The notes under the pieces were generated by a model. The model saw only the letters and a list, made by a program, of their open reading frames with translations. It was not told where the DNA came from and made no database searches. A program made the translations under genes and the position numbers. Shown here piece by piece: positions 23,410 to 33,067 of a stretch of 64,000 nt of DNA; within the stretch, counting starts at the first letter, position 1; every line of letters starts with the position of its first letter. Origin of the DNA: Camarhynchus parvulus (taxonomy: Eukaryota; Chordata; Aves; Passeriformes; Thraupidae); the NCBI RefSeq assembly GCF_901933205.1, contig NC_044572.1:63900465-63964464 (forward strand), in the 5' to 3' direction.

Positions 23410-23733
23410 GTTGCAAGCTTTGTACCTGCTTATGAAATCCCTGACATGCCTTCAGCCAACCTGGCATTCCTGAGACAGACCTAGAGCACAGCACCAAGTA
23501 TTGGGTCTGCAAAGGAGGCACGATTCCTGCCCACAAGAAATTTAACTTTATGTGTCTGTTTACTGCCCTGCCTGGGCTTCTTGCAGGCCTCCAGAGACTC
23601 TGGACAAATGCTGTGGACTGTGCAACAGTAGCTAAAGCTTCCTAAGCTGCCTTAGCAAATCTGTGGTTTTTGAGCTATGTAAGTAGACCCATGGAGAAGG
23701 GGATTGTCATATTGACACTTTGCTAGGAAAAAA
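23410..23733 (+). repeat. Unidentified interspersed repeat, plus copy of an inverted pair
   Basis: Homologous to the reverse complement of 18061-18383. It begins GTTGCAAGCTTTGTACC immediately after the CR1 tail and ends near GGAAAAAAAGG. The copy sits only about 0.1 kb left of the CpG island. No coding potential is seen. Similarity decays sharply beyond both ends, so the shared unit is about 320 bp. Confidence 0.8.
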
Positions 23734-24300
23734 AGGAGAACCCATGCCCCAGTAAAGCTGAAGAGCCTTAATATTTCTAAGGGAAGTGAATGAACAACAG
23801 TCCAGTGTGGGATGGGTGGTTGAGATTCTGGCTGGGCATCCCGGCGAGTGGATGCGGTGGGAAGCACAGGTGGTGGAGCTGGAATCCGACCCCATGCACG
23901 GCACTTTTCGGGGTTCAGGGCTGCTCCCCTCGGGCTCTGGGACATCTCTATTCTGGAGGACCGTCCCAGGAGGAGACGGACCGCAGAGGATGGGCACGAC
24001 CAGCTCACGCCAGTCTGCCGCTGTTGCTCTCCCAGCTCTCCTGTACCTTCACCGGGCCGTGACTCCGACGACTCCCCATCACCACGACCCCTCAGAGGCT
24101 CTTCCCTGGGAGACGAGGTGGGGGAAGGAGGGAACTCTCCGGAGATGCCCCGATACCGACCCGCCAGGTGGACAGCGAGCCCCGGCGGTGCCGCGGAGCG
24201 CACCTGTGGGCCATGTCTGCACCGCATCCCCACATCCCTGTCCGCTCCGCTCCGCTCCCGCCGCGGCCAGGGCGCGCCCCGCGGCGCCGGTGTCGGCAGC

Positions 24301-24346
24301 GGGGCGGTACCGGGGCGGCCGGCCGCCAATGGTGCGGCGGGGGCGG
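24301..24346 (+). promoter_or_regulatory. Cluster of GC boxes and a CCAAT box
   Basis: Three GGGGCGG motifs (24301-24307, 24312-24318, 24340-24346) surround a CCAAT pentamer at 24326-24330 in the context GCCGCCAATGG. Known binders are Sp/KLF proteins for GC boxes and NF-Y for CCAAT. The tight clustering about 390 bp upstream of the GFOD1 start codon fits a core or proximal promoter. Binding is inferred, not shown. Confidence 0.55.
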
Positions 24347-24421
24347 TGCGGGCGGTGCAGGAACACCCGGGAGGTGACAGCGACGCGCCGCCCTCCCGGC
24401 GGCGAGCGGGCGCCGGCGAAC

Positions 24422-24442
24422 ATGGCAGAGGAGCGGCGCTGA
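24422..24442 (+). other. Short upstream ORF (6 codons) in the GFOD1 leader
   Basis: ATG at 24422 has A at -3 and G at +4 (strong Kozak context) and encodes MAEERR before TGA. An in-frame ATG further upstream at 24329 would extend it to 37 codons if the transcript starts early enough. Whether either lies in the mRNA depends on the unknown start site. The context GAACATGGC also resembles a YY1-type element, an alternative explanation for its presence. Confidence 0.4.
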
Positions 24443-24548
24443 GCCCGCGCCGCCGCCCGGGGAAGGGCGGTCGCCCCAGCGCGCCCCGCGCCCGCCGAAG
24501 GGAGCGTAGCGCCGGCGCCGCCGCGGGGCTCTGTGTGATGGTGGGGGC

Positions 24549-24665
24549 ATGGCGGGGCAGCCGGCGGCCGCGGCGCTGCTGAGGCGGGGGGCGGCTGGTC
24601 CCGGCCCCGGCGGCGGCAGCAGCAGCAGCGGTATCGAGCGGGGGCTGCCTCCCTCTCCCCGCTGA
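24549..24665 (+). other. Upstream ORF (38 codons) in the GFOD1 leader
   Basis: ATG at 24549 has G at -3 and G at +4, a strong initiation context. The frame runs 38 codons, starting [14 protein letters not shown], passing a Gly-rich and Ser4 stretch coded by GGC and AGC repeats, and stopping at TGA 24663-24665. It ends 50 nt before the GFOD1 start and is in a different frame, so it does not overlap the main CDS. Another ATG at 24538 opens a 14-codon frame that overlaps its start. If the leader includes this region, scanning ribosomes would meet these first; a translational damping role is inferred. Confidence 0.5.
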
Positions 24666-24715
24666 GAGAAGGAGGGAGCGCCTCGCCTCGCCGTGCCAGC
24701 CGCCTCGCCGCCGCC

Positions 24716-24968
24716 ATGCTGCCCGGGGTGGGGGTGTTCGGCACCGGGCTGACGGCGCGGGTGATCGTGCCGCTGCTGAAGGCGGAGGGCTTCGCCGTGA
24801 AGGCGCTGTGGGGCCGCACGCCCGAGGAGGCGGAGGAGCTGGCCAAGGAGATGAGCGTCCCCTTCTACACCAGCCGCATCGACGAGGTGCTGCTGCACCA
24901 GGACGTCGACCTGGTCTGCGTCAACCTGCCACCGCCGCTCACCCGGCAGGTCGCCGTCAAGACTCTGG
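24716..24968 (+). CDS. GFOD1: GFOD1, first coding exon (84 codons plus one base)
   Basis: This is the N-terminus of a Gfo/Idh/MocA-family protein, a family of NAD(P)-dependent oxidoreductases. GFOD1's own substrate is not established. The start ATG sits in GCCGCCATGC (G at -3). The protein begins [20 protein letters not shown], a Rossmann beta-alpha unit whose glycine-rich loop is G6-V-F-G9-T-G11; from memory, vertebrate relatives have Ser at position 11. ALWGRT (about residues 31-36) and a helix [10 protein letters not shown] follow, then the conserved block [19 protein letters not shown] (about 61-80). These residues match GFOD1 as I recall it and differ from GFOD2, which has ALWGKT-like and more divergent sequence. 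The exon ends after the first base of codon 85 at a GTGAGT donor (24969-24974), phase 1, where the family continues with G-I-G-K-N. The rest of the roughly 390-residue protein is outside the window. If the intron were retained, the frame would stop at 25033. Confidence 0.93.
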
Positions 24969-27633
24969 GTGAGTGCAGGCGGCCGGGGGGCGACCCCGCC
25001 TCGGGCTCGGGATTCCCGCTCGCCTCGGGCTAAATGGAATTGAACCTTCCCCCTCAGCGCGGAGTTTTGCCTTCGCTTTACTCTTCAGCCCTCCTCCCCA
25101 TGCCCTGTGTCTCCGGAGAGGGGCTGGCCGAGCCGCGGGCGCAGGCCGAGGATCGGCGGGACGCGGGGGATGGCGCTGCGGCAGCCCGGTGTGACATCCC
25201 GCATCCCTGGTCCTCGCCTGCGAGGTCCCTCGACACCGGGGACCCGCCCCTCCGCGATGCTCGGGAAAGCCTATGCAGGGCCGGGCCTGACACCCGAGGG
25301 TGCCGGAGGAGGGAGCAGGTGTCACCCGTGTCGTGGTAAAAAAGAGAAAGTCGCGGTAAAAGGGAGGAAATAGCCATCCCGCCCGCCGGTTCCCATCCGC
25401 GCCTGGCCCGGGATCCGAGCATCGCGCCCGCGCTGCCCGAGGGGCGCGGGTGTCCGCGCTGCCCCCGGGACCCCAGCTGCGAGCCAGAGAGGGAGGCAGG
25501 AAGCGGTGACAGCAGAGGAAACGCTTAGCGAGGCTCACGTACAAAGGGAAGGAGGGACTGAAAAAGTAGGCATGCACTGTGGTGAGCTGGTCTTGTTTCA
25601 GGCGTGCGAAAGCGGGCCGCATCTCGCTTTCTCCTGTGTGAGCACAAGTCTGGGCTTTACTCTGCCAGCTTCGGGATCTCTGGTCCTCGGACACTGGCTT
25701 TCCCATGGATTTAAGTGGAAGCACCCTCTGCAGTAAAGGAATTTTAATTTGTCCCCTCAAATATAGGTGACAAAAGGTGAAAATGAGGGGAAAAAGCTCT
25801 GAGGTATCGTGTGGAGGTTTATGAGCCAGGGTGATTGCTGTCACTCTCCGTCTCATAAATGTGTGTGGTGTGTCGTAGTGTTAAATTGCTACTAGCATAC
25901 TCATTAGAATTAGTCACCATTGAAATGCTGCTAATATTGCAGCCAGCTAGTGTTTTCAACATTTGAAATTATGCAATTAAGGAAATTAAGTCAGTACCTA
26001 ACGAAAAAATCCTGCCTCAAGTACAGCATAGGCATTTGTCTGGAATCTTTGCTCCCTGTCACTTTCTGTACTTGGAAATGCTTGTTCTTTAAATCAGAAC
26101 ATTTGCTTTTCTTTTATAATACACTTGACTTTTTCCTGAAGATGCTACGCTTGCACCAGAAACCTGACTTGCTTGCCAGAATGCTATGTGATTGAATTTG
26201 CAATGTGGAAGTACATATCCCACAAAACACATATAAAGGACAGTATAAGGTAACAAGGTTCCATGTTTGACACACATTAATTTGGAGACAATTGTGTCAG
26301 TTTTCCTGTGACACACTCTTCCTGCAGTTGTTGCTCATGGAAGTGTCCAGGCTTGCCTTGTGCTCTTAGAGGCCCATGAGATTTCAGGCAGACATAAGGC
26401 ACCTGTTATAAAAACGACATTTCTGAAATAATCAAGAAACACAATTGGTGTGCTTTCTCTCAGAGGGCCAGACACATACCTAGCACAATAAAGTAATAAT
26501 GTTTTGTCCTTCTCTGAATATTTGCAGATTAAAGAAGAAAAAAAAAGTCTATTCTCAAATATGAGTTGAATTTATGAATGATTCTATGAATTGATGTAGC
26601 TGAAATGTTAGTGGTAACTTGCTGATGCAATCTGCTAGCAACAGACCAGAGCAGGAAAAAAGGTGTTTTCTCCCTGTTTATTAGAACATCACCATTCTTG
26701 GTTCCCTTTCACCTCTAGTTAAAGGGGTTTCTCCCTTTCCCAAACAGGCATTATTTGTATGTTGTAGGTGTAGTAAAGTTTGTGTAAAAATGCATGGAAT
26801 GGTCATTAAACAGGAACTAAACAGGTTACAAGACTATAATGTGCAACATCTGATAATTTTTTAAATAGAATTTTGCTTAAAAAGATTATTACAGAAATAT
26901 GTCTTGGACTACAAGTAACTCCTCTCACAGTTATCTCAGAGGTGAATTTTCTTTATTTTTTTTTAATACAGACTTTGGGTCTATAACAATGAAAGTTCTT
27001 GCACGTTCCTATAGGTGCAAACAGGGAGCTAGAGCGGCAGTTCCCAAATTGCTGAGAGGAATATCTCTCTGCTGGCAGCTCTGTCTCCTGGTCCTGCTTG
27101 CCCTTCATGGCTTAGGAGCTGCTGTGCCCTGGAGTGATTATTTTGCTTTAATCAATGGATTTTCTGGTTTGTGGGAGAGACTGCAATTAAGTGGGAGGTT
27201 CAGAAGTTTCTGGTAAACAGGGGCAATGTTGTATTGACTGAGGAAAGCAAACGATGGAAAAACATTCCTTACTCTTGAGATTTCACACAAAAATATTATG
27301 TAGCAGCTAGTGATAGGAATAGATGAGGATACCAGAGGCTTTGCAGATGGAGATTTCAGGAGGTCTAAACATGATGTCCTGCATTGCAGTAGAAGAGGTT
27401 GAGAAGTCATGAGTTGCTTTTTAATAACATGCGTATCTGGCTTCTCTATTACAGAATGAATGTCTGGCCTGGGAAGAGACAGGGACCAACTTTTCTTTGC
27501 TACCCATGTTTTATTTAAAATGGTCTTATTTCCCAAAGCTGTGTTCTCATTTGGTGAGGTTTCATTATTAAAAAGTGAAAGCCCAAGAAAGCAGTTGGTG
27601 GTGTTTCCATCACCCATCTAGAGCTGAGTTTAC

Positions 27634-27691
27634 TCTGTGAATTTGCAGCACATTAAGGCCTGTCTGTGAATCTGCAGCACATTAAGTCCTG
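27634..27691. repeat. 2 x 29-bp tandem duplication
   Basis: Two head-to-tail units begin TCTGTGAATTTGCAGCAC and TCTGTGAATCTGCAGCAC. They differ at only two positions (T/C and G/T). Not linked to any recognised element. Confidence 0.85.
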
Positions 27692-30600
27692 GCCTATTCC
27701 TGATGCAGACTCCAGAGGTGAAGGTGGGGTGAAACAGGTGTCCCCGCAGCTGTGTTTAACTCTGGTCACTCGGCAGGAAGGACTCAGTTGTTTTGTTTTC
27801 GCTGATGCACCTGACATGGAGATGTGTTGCTGCTTGAAATGTGTTTTTGGCACAGTGGCCCATCAACTTCTGTTCAAACAGAAATGTATGAGTACATGCC
27901 CCAGCTGAGGAAGTCCCCAAAAGGTGGCTTCTAGGCAGCTGTTGAGTGGAGAAAATGGGAGAAATGAAGCTTCAAACTTGCCCTGTTAGCTTTTCCTCTA
28001 AACCTCTGCTGCCCATCTCTATTAGAAACAGACTCCTGAGCTGCATCTGACTCTATGGTAGTTTTTTAGGAGCAGGATCAGTGTTGGGCAAGTCTTTGAA
28101 ACCAACTGAGAAATCAAGAGAGAATTGGAAACCAGGCTGGTTTGAACAGTGACCAAAGACACAAATAAAACCCCTGGTGTTTTATATGAAATACACTGAT
28201 GACCTCTGTCACTTCTGGATAAAAGGAATCAAATTCCTTGTTTGCTTTTACAAAATGGGTCTGATTGACCCTTTCCCTTTCTTGCCCCTGGTCTGTCCTG
28301 CTCACTTAGGAGCTCTTTTTATTATTGCTTTATACTTGCTTCCTGGAGCATAATACAAAACTGATATCCTGACTGACTTGCTGCTTGGTGGTGAAGAAAG
28401 ATCAGTGGGTGAATATTAAGGTAAGCATTGAGAATAGTGCTGCTGTTGAATAGGGGTGGTTTCCCTTCTCACTGAACTGAAACATTCAGTGTATTTGCTA
28501 GAAGTTGTCCTCTTTTCCCCTCCCTTCAGTAGTACAGTCATATCCCAAGCCTGATCAGGCAGGGGAGATGTGTTTGCATAGAGGAATGAAATGTGTCACC
28601 TATTGAGTGCCTAGTTGTGCCCAGCATCAGAAGAGCTGCTAGTACAGACAGTATGATATGAGCCTCCACCTAGTTCAAAACTGTCAGCACATGACTTTTC
28701 CCAGTGTAATCCCTCCGGAATCAATTAGATACGACATTCTTCAGATCTTGACTGAAACACTTGCTTTGTGAGACTGAGTAGCTGCCACATCAGGTGATAC
28801 ACTGTGTGTGGTTCTGAGAAGACCTTGGTGACATTTTGTCATGAAGGCACAGATGTTTCCGTGTGCCTGGCCCTCTTGGTGTTTGCCTCAAGTCAGCTTG
28901 GATAAAGAGAATTTATTCCTGAGCTCCACATGCAGTGTTTCTGGGGAGCAAATGTTTTGCTTTTGAGAAGACTCAAGTACCAGATGTTTAGCATATCTCT
29001 AGAGACGTTATCCTTGATTCTATTTACAGTTGTTTTGCTTACTCTTTCATCCCAAGTTAAGGACAGGAACACTGAGCCGTGTGTTGAGTATTTACTGCAT
29101 TGTTTGCAGCCGTGTCTATGTAGTATTAGTTTTTAAAATGTTTATGTTGTAGTAGTGCATGGTAGGAGTTCATTCTGCCTGGGGACTACACAGAGTATGA
29201 TTTTCCCAGCCCTCCAGGAGCGGCTCCTCTTAAGGAGCACTTAAAGTTTTTTGCTGATTGGTAGTTCTTCTACTTGGTCATGAGGGAGCATCTTTATTTA
29301 GAGAGGAACATAAATAGTACTGCTCAGATCCTTACCTTCCACCCCTTCACAGGAAGCACTGGCACCACACAGGCATGCAGTATAGGCCTGCTGTCCAAAA
29401 TGTGTTTGTGAGAACTCCTTGTTAAAGCACTGACAATATTATTGCTGCATCTATCTCTGAGATGGGAGGAACATCAAGCTGCAGTGAAGTAATTTACAGA
29501 GCTGATGCAATCTCTAATTAATTTCTACACTCCTCTGCACCCATGCAAATCAGGCAGAAGTTAGGGTTGTAGCAGGGGATAAAGCTCAGTCCAGAGTTTA
29601 TAAAGCATTAGGATTCCTGGGGAAGAGATGCCCTATTAAGGGAAAACATTATCATGACTATTTATTATTAATAGCAATGTAATTTCTGTCCTGTAATATT
29701 GAGTTTAAATTTGACCTAACAGCAGTGACTTTCAGCAGAACAGCTCCTTTCAGCTCCTGTGCTTGGAAGGCAGATGACTTTGCGGCATATTAAATGTGAA
29801 TTATGGTCATCTTAGTGCAAAAGAAGTCAGATGAAGTGCTGTCTATCTTTAATCAGCAGAGCTAGCAAAGGCTGTGATGCCTTTTTTTTGCATTTATTGT
29901 AAAGGCAGTCCAAAGAGCCTGCTGGCAGTCGGCTGGATGTCATCTTTCTACTCAAGTGAGGAAGGTATACCACAGAAAATGGCAACTAACTCTTCCATTG
30001 ACCTTTTTCTCTCAGTACAGCAGACCTTTAATGCCAGTATTATTCCTGTAAAATTCCTTCCGAGATATTGGGCCTCTGAGACAGCTGAGGTAAAAAGACC
30101 AGTGTTCAGGTTTAAGAACAAAACTCATAAAAATAATAATAAAAAACTAGAAAACCCCCCCACCTCCTGTTTCCTTCATGACCTTCAAATCAAAGGTGTG
30201 TTTTCATTTTTTTCCCCAGTTGCTCTCTTCTGTGTGAAAGCAGCCACCAGTTCTATTGTTACCCTGGTAGGTGGGTTGGGAGCCCAGAATGGACCAGACT
30301 TGGAATACTGCGGCACTGTGGTCATGCTGTGATGACACATTCAAATTTGCCTAGCCTAAAAAACAGCCAGTTGTGATGGAAGAGGTTGTTTTAAACAGTG
30401 CTAGATATGAAGATCCTACTGTGTTCCTGTGTCCAGTCAGGTCAGTGTGTCTTGCTGCATTTTTTCCATATTTAAGCAGAGTGCTTGGCCTTGGGGATCC
30501 CAGGATGCTGTTTCCAGACCAGTGTGGGCAACTGAAGTGGGTTGGGCTGAATCTCCTCAGGTTACCTGCAGGTGTAGTCTTGGCCCATTCAGCTGGAGGA

Positions 30601-32640
30601 GGGCAGATGTGAAAAGCAGCATCTCTCGGGTTTGGAAGGTTACTGTCTGCTGTTAGATTTCACTGTGCACTGTAGGTGACTTGGCTGAAACAAATGGCAG
30701 CCCAAGCCTTCAGCAGCCCCACTTCTCCCTGTAATTTAAATGACAAAATGTGCCAGAGCACACACACCCTTCTTCCATCTGCTTGACTGCTGGGGGCTTG
30801 GACCTTTGGCATGGTGAAGAAAATGAGAGCAATGCTGACCTCTACCAGTGTTTGATTTGATCTGTCATGCTTTGTTAGGCAGAGCCCATAGTCAGGGGTG
30901 ATACTTGGAAGAGAAATCTTCCTTTTAATACATGTGTCAGGGCTGCTGCTGTCTGTTTTCCTTTTTTTGGTAAATCTTTATGTAGGCAAGTCCTTATGAC
31001 CTTTATCATTTCAATATGCTTTGAACACTATTGTTGTGCTATTCTGCTCTTACATTGTGTTAGCAATGGTGGTAAATGCAGCTTTTTTTTTTTTTCTTTA
31101 TTCTCTCTGGTGCTGGAAAAACTCATCTGTTCAAAGACTGGTGAACATCAGGGCTATGTCCAGCACAGGTCCTCCCAGTGCACCCTTGTCAGTGCTAATA
31201 GTGACAAACCAGCATTAGCAGCACAATAATATCTTGATTTGGTGTTATAAACAGGTAAGAGGCTCTCTGAGATGTGGCTTCTGGCATGGCTGAGGAAGAC
31301 TTGACTAGTGTGAGTTAAGTAAAAAAGGTCTGGAAGTAGTACAATATCTCCCATGAATGAAGCAGGCGTTGGTGCTGAAGGTGTAGAGTGCATGTCTAGC
31401 CTTGTGGCTGTGCTAGCGAGGATCTCTTTCTGGTTTTCACTTGATGGCACAGTTCATACAGTGAATATCACATAGACAATATCTTGTGCAGCTGTTTTTA
31501 AAATTTTTGTTGAAATGGCACATCTGTGCTGTTGCACAAACAGAAAATGTGCCACATAGCTTGATTCTATGAGAAGATGTGAGAAGGTATTGATAAACGG
31601 TGTATTTATACTGCTAGAGCTGCGCCCAGGCTAAATATTGTAATTATTTAAGTTGTAGAGTAAATTATTGCACTCGGCTCACATGGGAAACATCAGAAGA
31701 CAGATTTTATTATTATTGTTGTTATTGTTTCTTGCATTGCTTTGTCCTTCATTCTTGACAGACAGTGGCCGCTGTGATGGCCTGCTGTGGTACTGAGCTG
31801 TCTGATCCCTCTGTGACTTTGTCTTGTGGTTTGGTTTTAGAGACTTGAGTTGCTGAGTGTTCAGTGCTGAAGGTAGATAAAAGGAAGGACTTGCAAGCTA
31901 CTTCTGTTCCAGATTTTGAAAGAATATTAAATAATAAATAAAGGAAGAATATGTAGGTAAATGCAGAGAAGGGAAAATATGTTGAATGAATAAAATGACT
32001 GGATTTTCAAGCTTCCCATAGTTGCCTCTTTTCTCTCTTTCATTTGTTTTTTTTTTTTCTTTCTTAAAGCCCTCTCATGCCTGAAGTGACTGAGTTTTGC
32101 TGTATGCTCCAGACATGGATAGTTGAGACATCCCCTGATGGAGGCAGGATAAAAGCTCTGCAAGATACTAAACATGTTGTTCTATCTGCTTTTGTTTGAA
32201 AACTAGGTAAATTGTGTTGGACCATATTGCACCTTACTGTCCTTTTCTTCCTATGTGCAGTAGATTTTGCCCATTGTGCTGTAGTCATGGCAGAGCACCA
32301 GGAGTGAAAATGGAGTTAAATTTCCAGGATGGCCAAGATGGGTGTTTTTCACAGGCCACTGCAGTACAACAACCCCCTCCACTGTTAATATCTGTTTGCC
32401 AGCAGCACTGTTTCTAGTGGCTATGAATTGTTATTGTTGCTTCAAACCACTGAAGCAGAAGTGTTTACCCTACTGCTTTTTGTTTATTTTCCGTGTAACA
32501 AACTCTGAGCTCCTAAGACTGAGCTCAGTGACTTCATTTGCAAGGTCAGCATGCATGCAGGTAACAAAACCACACTCCTTAAAAAAATTATTTCAAGTCT
32601 TAAATCTTGATTTAAACAAATTTATTTAAATGGCTATATA
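27692..32640. other. Intron sequence, no repeat or exon recognised
   Basis: AT-rich intronic DNA. The part at about 29470-29860 carries TAATTA (29515-29520) and ATGCAAAT (29543-29550) and reads like a conserved regulatory block (see findings). T-runs occur near 31081-31095 and 32047-32059. Nothing else could be named. Confidence 0.35.
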
Positions 32641-33024
32641 ATTAAAGAGGGACAATCCCTTGTGTAGCGTTCCTAAACTGATTTAAGGCCTGGTCTGCAC
32701 GTGGATTTTTGTACCAGTGTAATTTTGATTGGAAGGGGTATGATTTCTTTAATGCAGTAATTGCTGGGTGGTCATTAGAAGTCCAGCTGGTGTGATTTTG
32801 CATGAGCACTGTTCTGCCAGCACAGTGGCACCTGTCTGTGGTACAGGTTATTCCTGCTCCTGTGCAGTGGTCAGTTGCACCCATCTTTTGAGTGTTCAGC
32901 TGGCACTGGTGTATCTGTGTTACAGGTATAGTCCAGCTCTGGGTGTGTGGGTAGGGCTGTACTCTGCATCAAGATGGGTCATGGACGCTGTGAGGAATTA
33001 AGTTCAGCTTTTGGATCACTGTGA

Positions 33025-33067
33025 GTTTGGAGACCTTTGAACAAAAGTCTCCAAAAGGTCTCCAAAC
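33025..33067. repeat. Perfect 14-bp inverted repeat (hairpin)
   Basis: Arms GTTTGGAGACCTTT (33025-33038) and AAAGGTCTCCAAAC (33054-33067) are exact reverse complements with a 15-nt loop. The loop itself contains a third partial copy, AGTCTCCAA. No known hairpin RNA is recognised. Confidence 0.75.

Larger units (their letters stand above)
23840..25460. promoter_or_regulatory. CpG island promoter region of GFOD1
   Basis: CpG density and GC content rise abruptly near 23840 and fall back to AT-rich intron by about 25500. The first coding exon lies inside. No TATA box is evident, as expected for an island promoter, so start sites are probably dispersed, most likely about 24200-24500 (inference). 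Large open frames on both strands here are by-products of the GC-rich composition. The island extends about 500 bp into intron 1, which could hold further regulatory sequence. Confidence 0.88.

Noticed and set aside
1..24000. SIRT5, expected divergently upstream of GFOD1 from human gene order
   Set aside because: No sirtuin motifs were found on the minus strand. If the order is conserved, the gene lies left of this window.
23848..24898. Large Arg/Pro/Ala-rich open frames on both strands of the CpG island (up to 268 codons)
   Set aside because: Stop codons are rare in GC-rich DNA, and these frames overlap the GFOD1 exon and each other. Only the frame starting at 24716 matches a known family.
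24957..25856. 299-codon minus-strand open frame crossing the exon 1 donor
   Set aside because: It is antisense to the island and intron start, low in complexity and lacks motifs. An antisense transcript is possible, but a protein is not supported.
29874..30332. 152-codon open frame on the + strand in the intron
   Set aside because: No recognisable motif; a poly-Lys/Asn stretch comes from an A-rich run.
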